Shown here: piece by piece, positions 1 to 7,515 of the stretch
How the letters are laid out: each line of letters begins with the position of its first letter
Numbering within the stretch: the stretch's first letter is position 1
DNA from: a virus
Reading direction: 5' to 3' (one strand)
Length of the DNA: 20,249 nucleotides
IMG/VR virus record: IMGVR_UViG_3300046690_000129
Span: 1 to 20,249 of that record
Translations under genes and position numbers: made by a program
The notes under the pieces: generated by a model
What the model was told of the DNA's origin: nothing
Databases searched by the model: none
What the model saw: only the letters and a program-made list of their open reading frames with translations

Positions 1-943
1 ACCCGAGGGCGGGCCCGAGAAGCCCTCCCGCCAGCCCGACGCCCCCGGCCCCGGCAAGGCCCTTGGCCGTCCAGTCCATCGCCTTGGAGGCGGCGGACAT
101 TTTGGGGCTGCCTTCGACAATCTTGTCCATCAGCCGCATCTGGTCGGAGTTGTTGCCGAACGGATTGTACTTGGACGGGTCCTTCTTGAAGCTGTCGGTG
201 AAGGTCTCGAAATTCTCCGCGACCTGCTTGGTGGGGTCGGCGGCCCTGCGGGTGCCCACTTCGGCAAGGGCCTCGGCCTCTTTCGCCTTGGAGCCCGTGG
301 CCCAGAGCCTCCGGGCCTCGTCAATTTCCGTCGCCGGGTTGACCCCCGCCCTGACGCTGCTGGCGGGCATGGTCGGCTTGGCGGTGTGGATGAAGTTGTC
401 CAGTTCGTCGGCCAGTTCGCCAGCCACCCGCCGAAGGCGCGGGTTGTCGCTGGCCTTCAGGTCGCTGATCTGGGTTTGCATGTTCCGAAGCTGGGACCAT
501 GTGGTGCGCTGCCCGCTTGCCGCACCCATCTCGGCGATGGCCGGGATCAGTTCGTGGTGCATGTTCGGGTTGAACCCGGCGGCGTTGAGCCGCTGCACTA
601 CACTGTTGGCCAGCGGTGCGGTCTCGGAGGGCTTGTAGTGGATGCCCGCGTTGTCCAGCCGCTGGAAGATGTTGCCGCCCTCGATATCGAGGGTTTGCGA
701 ATTTCCGCCCCGGCTGGCGGTGCCGATATCGGTCTTGGCATTCTTGACGCCCTTGAACCGATCCAGCAGGGCTCCGAGGACGCCCGTGGTCCCCATGTTG
801 ACGCCCGCGCTGGTGAGGGCCCCGCCTGCGGCGCTCCCGAGGTCTTTCGCGTTGCGCGAAGCCCCTTCGATAGCGCCTTGGACGCCCGACTGGAGCATCT
901 GCGCGCCCCAACTCAGGGCCTTGCGCTGGGTGCCGCCAGCGGC
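1..943 (-). CDS. Internal virion protein, continuation in the -1 frame (partial, runs off the left edge)
   Basis: From about 943 down to the window start the minus strand is open in the -1 frame relative to the 144-aa reading frame. It encodes over 310 residues of ordinary phage-protein composition (early segment AAGGTQRKALSWGAQM, later PSETAPLANSVVQRLNAAGF). If translated separately, the first ATG is at 898, but that start would have no N-terminal docking motif. The sequence has a Gly/Ala-rich possibly membrane-active stretch early on, then a helical domain, then another Gly/Ala-rich segment at the window edge. That pattern fits large structural or ejection proteins found after tail genes in podoviruses. 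I do not recognise an enzymatic motif. The C terminus lies outside the window, so total length is unknown. Confidence 0.7.
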
Positions 944-1347
944 CCCGGGGTGTTCGCCTCGGCGCGCTTGATGTAGTCATCTTCGGCACCCACACCGGCA
1001 CGCCAGCGTTCGCCGATTGTCGCGGGCTTGCCGCCAGTCGCTTCGTCCAGCAGTCCGCTGCCAACCGCCATCGCGCCGCCGATAGGACGCATCACGCCCG
1101 ACGTGGCGTTGTCCTTGATCCGGTCGATATAGCCGGGTTCGGCGAGCTTGCCGCCCGGGCGCATGGGCGTGCCGTCCGGGTTCGCCTGCAACAGCGCCAT
1201 CAGCCGCTCGCGGCGGATTTCCTGCTCGCGGGTCAGCATGCGCTCACCCTTGGGGATCAGCGCCGAAAACTCGTCCGTCGGGGCCTCGGCAGCAGGTGCC
1301 GCGCCTTTCGGGATCAGGGCCGCAAACTCGTCAACGTCGTCAGCCAT
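913..1347 (-). CDS. Internal virion protein, N-terminal part (zero frame, 144 aa)
   Basis: This reading frame starts at ATG 1347, three bases after the stop of the upstream 555-aa gene. It opens with two copies of a D-E-F-x-A-L-I-P-K-G motif (about residues 6-15 and 25-34). Such DEF/DDL-x-x-LIP repeats are common at the N termini of large podovirus internal or ejection proteins, perhaps as docking peptides. The frame closes at a TGA at 913-915. The -1 frame then stays open from about 949 to the window start and continues a sensible phage protein, so I read this as the first part of one long gene split at a C4G4 run (943-951). The break may be a sequencing indel, a true mutation, or programmed -1 frameshifting. 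The protein family is inferred from its position and the motif; no catalytic domain is visible in this part. Confidence 0.7.
   Translation of the reverse strand: MADDVDEFAALIPKGAAPAAEAPTDEFSALIPKGERMLTREQEIRRERLMALLQANPDGTPMRPGGKLAEPGYIDRIKDNATSGVMRPIGGAMAVGSGLLDEATGGKPATIGERWRAGVGAEDDYIKRAEANTPGPLAAPSARP
943..949 (-). other. Candidate -1 slippery heptamer or homopolymer indel (C_CCG_GGG)
   Basis: On the minus strand the zero-frame codons at 951-943 are ACC CCG GGG. This places C CCG GGG exactly in the X_XXY_YYZ arrangement of canonical -1 frameshift sites; slipping gives CCC GGG and then enters the open -1 frame at GCC (943-941). Zero-frame translation would stop only ten codons further on. 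I see only weak downstream pairing (a GCCGC/GCGGC stem with a two-base loop), not a convincing stimulator. A one-base error in the C4G4 run would produce the same picture. Confidence 0.4.
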
Positions 1348-1348
1348 G

Positions 1349-3016
1349 TCATCTGGCCTTCGGTTTCAGGGCCGCCGGATCGCCGCCCTTCGACTTCAAC
1401 AGGTTGGAGATCGCCTCGAATGGGGCCCCGCCGTCGATGGCGGCTTGGGCCCTGCTGAGATCGTCCTTCGGCTTGGCCGAGGCGGGCTCCGTGACGGTGC
1501 CACCGGATGCCTTGACGGCCCGGGCCTCGGCATCGCGGTCAGCCTGTGCGGCGTCCACGACGCGCAGGAACTGGGCGCGCTTGGCCTCGATGCCGATGGA
1601 CGGGTCGTTCCACATCCGCTTGAACTCGGCCATTTCCTTGTCGGTGGTCGCGCCCTTCAGCATCGTGGACATATCGCCGACGGCGGCGCGGTTCATGACG
1701 TTATCGACGCGCCGCGTCCGCTCTGACTTCTCCCTGTCGCCGATGTAGGGCCCGACAATCGGGGCCAGACCGGCAGAGGTCTTGATGCCAGCGTCCGAGC
1801 CCGTGTGGACGCCCTTCCTGAGGTCAGCCCCGGCAGCCGCAAGCTCGTCAATCAGCGAGTTACGGTGGGTGAGCCGCTGCTCCATCTCCGCGCGAAGCTG
1901 GTTGGTCTTGGGGTCGGCGGCAGCCTCGGCTTTCTTGTCCTCCGCAGCCTTGGTCGCGAGGTCCACCTTGGTTTTCCGGTCAGCCTCGTCCCGCTCTTTC
2001 TCGTAGTCCAGCTTGATCCGGTCGCGACCGGCTTCGATGTCGCCCCTGATCCGCGCAAGGTCTTGGTCGGCTTGGCGCGCGGCGGCGTGGTCCTCCCGGG
2101 TGAGGGCGATTTGCTTGTCGGCCTCCAGCGCCTTGGCGGCCAGCAGCTTGTCCTGAAGGCCCAGATCGTTCGCGTACCGCTGGGCCAGCGTCGCCATATC
2201 GTGGGCCCTGCCCTTCTCGGCCTCGGCGGTCTTGTATTCGTTGCCGAGCCGCAGGATTTCCTTCTCTGCCGCAGTTTTCCTGTCGAACATATCGTGGGAG
2301 TTGGCGTAGTCGCGTTCCTGTTCGGCGCGTTTGATGGCGGCCTGAACATTCGCCATCTTGACCTCCTGCGCCTGCTTGCTGGCGAGGTGCGCGTCGGCTT
2401 GGGCCCTGTCGGAGGCTCCTTCTTTCTCTTTCGAGGTGATTTGCAGCACCGTGCGGGCGGTGTCCCCGGTGTCCTTGAGCTTGGCGACGTCCTTGGTGAC
2501 TGTGTTCGTGCTGTCGGTGCGCCCGGTGGCGGCTTCCTCTTGGAGCTTGGTGCGCGCCATAGCGCCCGCGTTCGTCCGGTCGGTGTTTTCGAGCGTGGTC
2601 CGGTTGAGCGCGTCGGCGCGGTTGGTCTGGCCGGTATCGACGGTCGTGGTTTTCCAGCGTTCCTCGTTGTGCTGCATGAGCTTGTCCAGAATTTCCGGAG
2701 CCACGCGGCTGAGAACCGCCTGCTGCTCGCCGGTCAAGCCCTTGTCGCGGTCATAGCCCGACATGACCTTCGCCAGATCGGCGCGGTTCGCCGCCAGCGC
2801 GTTGTTGCTCTGCATCTCGCGGAAGCCGTCGGCGGCCACGCCCAGCACATGCCCGATGCCGCCCGGGATGGTCGCCATCGAAGCCGTGTCGGGCTGTTGC
2901 GCGGCGTTCTGGGCGAGAATGTCCTTCTGACGCTGCTCAAGCGCCTTGATGCTCATGGCCTTGAGGCCGTCACCATAGGTTGACGGCGCGGTGGTGGTTG
3001 AGATGACGCTCGCCAT
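1349..3016 (-). CDS. Coiled-coil structural/internal virion protein, 555 aa
   Basis: ATG 3016 overlaps the TGA of the upstream lysin gene in a TGATG junction, which suggests translational coupling. The N-terminal ~130 residues are mixed helical. Residues about 130-420 are dense in Ala, Lys, Glu, Asp, Arg and Gln with almost no aromatic residues, as expected for long amphipathic or coiled-coil helices. The C-terminal part is again helical with a disordered PASAKPKDD stretch before a short last helix. No enzyme motif is visible. Its place between a virion lysin and a large LIP-motif protein suggests a core or ejection protein comparable in position to podovirus internal virion proteins; this is inference from order and composition. 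The ORF on the opposite strand is a shadow produced by GC-rich codon use. Confidence 0.75.
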   Translation of the reverse strand: MASVISTTTAPSTYGDGLKAMSIKALEQRQKDILAQNAAQQPDTASMATIPGGIGHVLGVAADGFREMQSNNALAANRADLAKVMSGYDRDKGLTGEQQAVLSRVAPEILDKLMQHNEERWKTTTVDTGQTNRADALNRTTLENTDRTNAGAMARTKLQEEAATGRTDSTNTVTKDVAKLKDTGDTARTVLQITSKEKEGASDRAQADAHLASKQAQEVKMANVQAAIKRAEQERDYANSHDMFDRKTAAEKEILRLGNEYKTAEAEKGRAHDMATLAQRYANDLGLQDKLLAAKALEADKQIALTREDHAAARQADQDLARIRGDIEAGRDRIKLDYEKERDEADRKTKVDLATKAAEDKKAEAAADPKTNQLRAEMEQRLTHRNSLIDELAAAGADLRKGVHTGSDAGIKTSAGLAPIVGPYIGDREKSERTRRVDNVMNRAAVGDMSTMLKGATTDKEMAEFKRMWNDPSIGIEAKRAQFLRVVDAAQADRDAEARAVKASGGTVTEPASAKPKDDLSRAQAAIDGGAPFEAISNLLKSKGGDPAALKPKAR

Positions 3017-4956
3017 CAGAATAGCTTTCCACTGTTAAGGCGTTGCATGGCCATTGCCAGTTGCTGCCGCTGCATCTCGGCTTGCTTGGGGTCGATCATC
3101 GGCATCATCGGCAGCGGTGTCGGCAGGGACGGCAGCGGCAGGTTCGCAGGGCTTGAGGCCCGGGCGTTGTTCACCGCCGCGCTCTTGGACATGCTGTCGG
3201 CGATGCCGCCAAAGATGTCGCCGATGCCGCCCATGCCCTTGGCGAAGTCCCCGCCGCCCGCGTCGGCGGTGGCGGCAGCGGCAGGTGCGGAGCCCTCGCC
3301 CGTGCGCGCAGCATCAGAGCCGATGCCGCCTTGGCCTTCAGCGACCGCTGTCGCGCTGCCTTCAAGCGGCGATCCGAGGTTCTGGCCGTAGACGTCGGCG
3401 AACTTCGCGCCCTTCCAGTTCTCCTGCGAGCCCCCGGGCAGACTGGGCCACACGCCTTTCAGGGCATCGCCAACGCCGCTGATGAGCTTCGCGTCGTTCG
3501 ACGCGAGATCGCTCGCCATGTCGCGGCCCGTGGCTTTCTTGTAGGTGTCGCTGGCGTAGTTCCACGCCGCCTTGTCCTGCGTCTCGGGCTTGAAATCCGT
3601 GTAGCCGTACTTGGCGGCCTGTTCCCGCCACGTCGATCCGAGGAACTGGTACCTGCCAGCAGCGTCGGAGGTGTAGCCGTTGGCGGTGACCTTCTGCCCC
3701 GGGTGCTTGGAGAAGTCCGAGAACTGCCCGCCGCCGTAGATCGTGGTGTAATTCTTGGCCTCGCCCTTGGCGATGGTGCTGAGAAAAGCCTTCTGCACGG
3801 CGTCGAGGCTCCCGGGGCCCTTGCCGCCGGTGCCGGGCGACGCCGCCTCGCCGGGCTCCGTGGGGGCCGCAGCCGTGGCTTGCGCGGCAACCGCCGGGGC
3901 TGCCGCAGCGGCAGCGCCCGCAGGCATGCCCGCCTTGCGCAGCGCCAGCGCGGCCTCTTTCGCAGAGATGCCCTCGTCGGCGTCGCGGTGGCCCGGGTTT
4001 AGTTCGCCGTGCCCGTAGATGTCCACTGTCGGGTGGTTCTTCTGCGTCCACTCGGCGAAAGCCTTGGTCTGGGCGGGTGTCACGCTCTTGGCGTCCCGCG
4101 CCATGATCTCCACGCCGATCAGGTTCTTGTTGACGAGGCCCTTGTCCCGCATCTCCTTTGGCGTGTAGCCGGGATGCACATGCCCGGTGCCGCCATAGCC
4201 GAACTCGGCCTTGACGTCGTGCATGTTGCCGTCGCGGTCCATGATGTACTGCGCGCCGATGCCGGGCCGCTGAGTTTTCCAGAAGTTGACGATCTCCGCC
4301 GGGTCCTTCCAGTCGGCCCCGGTCTCCGGGTTGTAGCCGGTGTGGTGCGCGACGAGGCCCCGGGGGCCCGGAGCCCCGGCGGCAGAAGGTGGTGCCGCAG
4401 CGACCGGGGCTGGAGCCGCCGCAGGCGCTGTTGCTGCTGGACCAGCGGGTGCGACGGGTGGGGCCGCAGCCGCTGCGACAGGTGGAGCCGCAGCCGCCGG
4501 GGGCTTGGCTGCTGGCGGAAGGGCGTACTGTTTCGCGGGTGGTGCAGCCGCCGCAGCAGGGGGCTGCGCTGGCGCAGCAGCCGGGGGCGTGCCGGGCGGG
4601 GTCTTGAGGGCCCTGTCGAGGTGCGCGGGGGTGTATCCCGCCTCCTTGATCCGGGCTTCAAGCATCGGCCTGATCTGGCTCGCCAGCGCGCCGCCCTCGT
4701 TCAGGAGTTGACGCAGCGGCTTGTTCATTTCGCTGGACGGGATGAGAGCCGTTGCCGCGCTCTCCATCCACGACATTTTTGACTTGTTCTCCGCGATGAG
4801 CTTGCCGAGCGGCTGGTCCAGCATCGCGAATGCAGCCGCCGGGGGCTCCTGCGGAGGCCCCGCCAGTTGGGTGCCTTTTGGCGGCAGCCGGGGGCCCTCG
4901 GGCGCGGAATAGCCGAGCCTCGGGTCCTCTTGCTTCTTCGGCAGCCGCATTACCAT
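3016..4956 (-). CDS. Virion-associated lysin: amidase plus lambda-R-like transglycosylase, 646 aa
   Basis: Two peptidoglycan-degrading domains are seen in one protein. Residues ~199-335 look like an Amidase_2 (N-acetylmuramoyl-L-alanine amidase) domain: HHT at 204-206 and GHGELNPGHRDADEG at 315-329, giving likely zinc ligands His204 or His205, His316 and Asp327. Residues ~385-525 resemble the lambda endolysin R family (GH104 lytic transglycosylase): KAFLSTIAKGE with Glu399 matching the catalytic Glu, then AGRYQ (433-437), DFKPETQD and WPSLPGG (503-509). An Ala/Pro-rich linker (~120-198) precedes the amidase and a Gly/Ala-rich linker separates the two domains. The tail (600-646) is Met/Pro/Gln-rich. 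No signal peptide or transmembrane start is seen, and the gene sits among virion genes, so a role in local wall opening during DNA entry is more likely than lysis. ATG 4956 follows a GAGGG ribosome-binding site. Confidence 0.88.
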   Translation of the reverse strand: MVMRLPKKQEDPRLGYSAPEGPRLPPKGTQLAGPPQEPPAAAFAMLDQPLGKLIAENKSKMSWMESAATALIPSSEMNKPLRQLLNEGGALASQIRPMLEARIKEAGYTPAHLDRALKTPPGTPPAAAPAQPPAAAAAPPAKQYALPPAAKPPAAAAPPVAAAAAPPVAPAGPAATAPAAAPAPVAAAPPSAAGAPGPRGLVAHHTGYNPETGADWKDPAEIVNFWKTQRPGIGAQYIMDRDGNMHDVKAEFGYGGTGHVHPGYTPKEMRDKGLVNKNLIGVEIMARDAKSVTPAQTKAFAEWTQKNHPTVDIYGHGELNPGHRDADEGISAKEAALALRKAGMPAGAAAAAAPAVAAQATAAAPTEPGEAASPGTGGKGPGSLDAVQKAFLSTIAKGEAKNYTTIYGGGQFSDFSKHPGQKVTANGYTSDAAGRYQFLGSTWREQAAKYGYTDFKPETQDKAAWNYASDTYKKATGRDMASDLASNDAKLISGVGDALKGVWPSLPGGSQENWKGAKFADVYGQNLGSPLEGSATAVAEGQGGIGSDAARTGEGSAPAAAATADAGGGDFAKGMGGIGDIFGGIADSMSKSAAVNNARASSPANLPLPSLPTPLPMMPMIDPKQAEMQRQQLAMAMQRLNSGKLF

Positions 4957-4963
4957 CGCGCCC

Positions 4964-5368
4964 TCACATCATCGGCGTGCGGCGCATCGGGCGACCGTTC
5001 GGGTCACTCGGGTCGATCTCGCGCGCCCAGTCACCGTTAGGGCCCGGGCCCCGCCGTCCCGACGACTGCATCTGCGCGGCCTGTATCGCCTGCCCGGCAG
5101 GTCCGAACATCTCATTGGGGCCCCGCAGTTGCCCCAGACCGCCGCCCATCGGCTGTTGCTGGGCCATCGGCGGGCCCTGCCGTCCTGCCGCCATCAGCTT
5201 CGCAAGCTGCTCCCGGAAACTCGGGTCCTGCGCCAGCGCCGCCATCAGCCGGGCATCACCGCCGCCACCCTGCTGGGGGGCCATCGGGTCCATGCCGCTT
5301 GGGGCAGGAGGGGCTTCCGCACCCATGCCCCCGCCGCCTTCTTCGCCGCCTCCAGCGCCCATGCCCAT
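4964..5368 (-). CDS. Gly/Met/Pro-rich small protein, 134 aa
   Basis: Starts at ATG 5368 after a GGGAG ribosome-binding site spaced seven bases away; the upstream gene stops at 5371. Residues 1-38 are nearly all Gly, Met, Glu, Ala and Pro. A short helical segment follows (ARLMAALAQDPSFREQLAKL, about residues 39-58), then more Gly/Pro/Gln-rich sequence. I do not recognise a family. The single helix in a disordered chain, in the internal-protein part of the operon, suggests a small structural or chaperone-like partner, but no function can be assigned. The region 5040-5051 holds one of the GGGCCCGGGCCC palindromes, encoding Gly-Pro-Gly-Pro. Confidence 0.7.
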   Translation of the reverse strand: MGMGAGGGEEGGGGMGAEAPPAPSGMDPMAPQQGGGGDARLMAALAQDPSFREQLAKLMAAGRQGPPMAQQQPMGGGLGQLRGPNEMFGPAGQAIQAAQMQSSGRRGPGPNGDWAREIDPSDPNGRPMRRTPMM

Positions 5369-5370
5369 GG

Positions 5371-5766
5371 CTATGCTCCCTGTACGTCCATGCTGGCGTC
5401 ACGCCACAGTGGCGGGCCCTGCCCGTTGCCGCCCAGCACGTTGTTGCCTGCTGCGCCGCCCGCCTTCAGCTTGGCGAGTTCGTCACGCAGGCCCTTGATC
5501 TCATCCGCGCCCGGGTTGGGCGCGATGACGCCAGAGGGCGATTTGAACTTCATCATGTCGGAGTTGATCCCCGTCGCCGACGGGGCCCGCATGCCTTCCT
5601 TCATCTGATCCGCCGACGGCAGGTCAGGCAGGAAGCTCTGGTACTGCCCGTACTCGAAAGGGCTCCCAATCGTGCTGTCCTTGCCAGCGATAGGAAGCCC
5701 CTCCATCGGGGCTGCGTTCTGGTAAAGGGCTGCGGGGTTGCCGCCGCCACCACTGTCTCCACCCAT
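5371..5766 (-). CDS. Hypothetical phage protein, 131 aa
   Basis: The ATG at 5766 is preferred over the GTG just upstream (5769) because AGGAGG at 5773-5778 lies six bases before the ATG and only three before the GTG. The protein starts with a Gly-rich segment, has a central polar part with Pro and aromatic residues (FEYGQYQSFLPDLPSADQM), and ends with a short charged helix (GADEIKGLRDELAKLKAG) followed by a Gly/Asn-rich tail. No domain is recognised. It sits between the 360-aa structural protein and the 134-aa Gly-rich protein and is probably co-expressed with the internal virion proteins. Confidence 0.72.
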   Translation of the reverse strand: MGGDSGGGGNPAALYQNAAPMEGLPIAGKDSTIGSPFEYGQYQSFLPDLPSADQMKEGMRAPSATGINSDMMKFKSPSGVIAPNPGADEIKGLRDELAKLKAGGAAGNNVLGGNGQGPPLWRDASMDVQGA

Positions 5767-5779
5767 CACAAACCTCCTG

Positions 5780-6862
5780 TCACATCATCGGCATCATCTT
5801 CGCAAGACCACCGATCATGCTGAAGATACCGGCATTGGTTGACGCTGCTGCCGCGCTCTCGGCCTTGTAGTTGTCGGAAATGTACTGGCCGATGTTCGAC
5901 GGATTGATCGGCGAGCCTTGGAACGGCTGGAATTGCGGAATGGTCGCCTGCCCGCCGTTCATCAGTGCAGTGATTTCGTTGATCGGCTGGTTGCGCAGCG
6001 CGATATCTTCCGACGCCTGACCCTGCCGGATGTTGTTGTAGTAATCCGCCACCGCCTTATCCATGTTGAACTTGTTGGTTGCGGCGGCGCTCTCCATGCC
6101 GAATTTCGTGGTCGCGGCGGTGTTCGCCATGTTGAAGCGCGAATTTTCGGCCTGATCGCCCATCGCGAAGCGCGAGGCGGCGACGCTGTTGTAGGCGTCT
6201 TGGTTCTTGCGGGCCTCGTCACCTGACGCGAGATACGCCTTGTTCGCAGCTTCGGTGCGGCTGTCATCGCGCTGCATCTGCCAGCCACCGTAGCCTTGGC
6301 TGCCGGGGCTCAAGCCTCGCGCCGCAAGGCTCGCCTCCTGCGCGTCCTCCGTCGGCTTCACGCTCCTGTTGTAACTGTCCATCATCGCTTTTTCGACGGA
6401 CGCACGGTCGGTCGGGGCCTGATCCTGCCGCATCTCCTGCAACGGGTTATTGTAGGTCCCGTTGACGTTGTAATTCGCCTCGGGCGTTTTCTGCGCCTTG
6501 AGGTCCGTCTGCCACGCCTGCCACTTGCTGGGATCGAGGCTGGTATTGAGTTGGTCGCGCAGCTTCGCCGACTGCTCAACCGCAGTCGTGCCCATGTTGT
6601 ATTTTGACTGCGTTTCGAGCCCCAACAGCTTCTGCTGGTCGGGGCTCAGGACGGTTGTTCGTTGATAACGAGGCGCGTAGCCGCTGATCTGCCCGTTGGT
6701 GTAGATCGGGACTTGCTCGATGGCCTTGTAGCTCACCGAGCCGTAGGGATTGATCTCGTTGGCGTTGTTGCTGACAGAGTTATACTGGCTCGCGGACTGG
6801 TTCTGCGAGTTCTGCGCGGCAGCGGTTGCATACGGGTCCGGCGGTGAAGGTTGGCTTACCAT
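5780..6862 (-). CDS. Conserved podovirus structural protein with N-terminal PDPxATA motif, 360 aa
   Basis: ATG 6860-6862 directly follows the TAG of the 53-aa gene. The N terminus (PPDPYATAAAQ, then an Asn/Gln/Ser-rich stretch, NPYGSVSY and LSPDQQKLL at about 73-81) matches from memory a recurrent protein found downstream of tail genes in many podoviruses and metagenomic phages. The middle has a run of short Phe/Met-containing repeats (SRFAMGDQAENSRFNMAN, TKFGMESA, NKFNMDKA; roughly residues 230-270), likely regular helices. The C-terminal 25 residues are Ala/Gly/Met-rich and hydrophobic, so could touch a membrane. Biochemical role is unknown; an internal or tail-tip protein is likely from its place between the GNAT protein and the lysin. 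Confidence 0.75.
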   Translation of the reverse strand: MVSQPSPPDPYATAAAQNSQNQSASQYNSVSNNANEINPYGSVSYKAIEQVPIYTNGQISGYAPRYQRTTVLSPDQQKLLGLETQSKYNMGTTAVEQSAKLRDQLNTSLDPSKWQAWQTDLKAQKTPEANYNVNGTYNNPLQEMRQDQAPTDRASVEKAMMDSYNRSVKPTEDAQEASLAARGLSPGSQGYGGWQMQRDDSRTEAANKAYLASGDEARKNQDAYNSVAASRFAMGDQAENSRFNMANTAATTKFGMESAAATNKFNMDKAVADYYNNIRQGQASEDIALRNQPINEITALMNGGQATIPQFQPFQGSPINPSNIGQYISDNYKAESAAAASTNAGIFSMIGGLAKMMPMM

Positions 6863-7024
6863 CTATTTCTCCCACCGCTTCAGCGCGTCCATCATCAGCA
6901 GGTCAGGCACAACCTGATCGCCATACGGGCCCTGCGTGGCATTGCAGCCAAGCCGGATGGCGCACCAGTAGACGACGCGCCGAGGCAGCGCCCACGCGAT
7001 TTTCATGGCCAGTTTCTCGACCAT
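6863..7024 (-). CDS. Small conserved phage protein, 53 aa
   Basis: This short gene lies exactly between its neighbours: its ATG (7024-7022) shares one base with the TGA of the GNAT gene (TGATG), and its TAG (6865-6863) abuts the ATG of the 360-aa gene. It encodes a compact protein beginning MVEKLAMKIAWALPRRVVYW, continuing with CAIRLGCNATQGPYGDQ and ending MDALKRWEK. I recall similar 50-60 aa proteins with an LPxRxVYxCAIR...ATxGxYGxQ...MDALKRW pattern in many phage tail regions; none has a known function to my knowledge. The perfect fit between two coupled neighbours is the main evidence that it is translated. Confidence 0.82.
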   Translation of the reverse strand: MVEKLAMKIAWALPRRVVYWCAIRLGCNATQGPYGDQVVPDLLMMDALKRWEK

Positions 7025-7515
7025 CAGTGAACCCTCTCATATGTCGCGGCTGGGAGTGTCGGCGTCGCCAGCACGGTGGGGCCCGTGTAGCCCGGCAGGT
7101 ATTTGCAGTCGGCCTTCAGCATGCCGTAGCACATCACATCGCGCGTGCCGCCGAGCCCTATGCGGCGGTAGCCCTCGTAGACGAAGCCCATCCGCTGCAC
7201 CTGCCGCAGGGCCCTGAAATTGTCGGGCTCCACCTCGGCGGTGAGACGGCGGGCCTGCGTGAACGCGGCGGTGAAGATCGCGCGCAGCACGTTCTCGGTC
7301 ATGCAACGCTGATCCAGCACCAGCACGTTGATGTGGCCGTCGTACCAATATTTGAACTCGATTGCGAAAATCCCGGCGAGCTTGCCGGTGTTATCGCGCG
7401 TCCACGCCGAGAACCAGCGCGGGGCCCTGAAGCTCGCGCCGCTGAAGTTGGCGTGCATCTTCGTCGCCAGTAACTCTTGCGCGTCTCTTGGGAGGTCGCC
7501 GAAGTTGGGCCTCAC
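7024..7515 (-). CDS. GNAT-fold N-acetyltransferase-like protein in the tail module, 163 aa
   Basis: The start is GTG at 7515, overlapping the TGA of the nozzle gene (GTGA), with GGAGG six bases upstream inside the last nozzle codons. The segment RRLTAEVEPDNFRALRQVQRMGFVYEGYRR (split here as RRLTAEVEPDN, FRALRQVQRMGF and VYEGYRR) is typical of the second half of RimJ/RimL-type GNAT domains (residues ~85-120), where Asn and a following helix line the acetyl-CoA site. GGTRDVMCYGMLKADCKYLPGY follows. The usual R/Q-x-x-G-x-G/A pyrophosphate loop is not obvious, so catalysis is uncertain. GNAT-like proteins recur next to tail genes in podoviruses, and T7 internal protein gp13 is often described as acetyltransferase-like, so a structural or ejected role is possible. 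Confidence 0.78.
   Translation of the reverse strand: MRPNFGDLPRDAQELLATKMHANFSGASFRAPRWFSAWTRDNTGKLAGIFAIEFKYWYDGHINVLVLDQRCMTENVLRAIFTAAFTQARRLTAEVEPDNFRALRQVQRMGFVYEGYRRIGLGGTRDVMCYGMLKADCKYLPGYTGPTVLATPTLPAATYERVH

Noticed and set aside
321-1064. Minus-strand open frame of 247 codons at the left end
   Set aside because: Arg/Gln/Pro-rich composition and wrong frame; the sensible continuation of the virion protein is in another frame over the same bases.
1805-2983. Plus-strand open frame of 392 codons opposite the coiled-coil gene
   Set aside because: It is antisense to a well-supported gene, has Val/Leu/Gly/Arg-rich translation typical of the reverse of GC-rich codons, and lacks start context.
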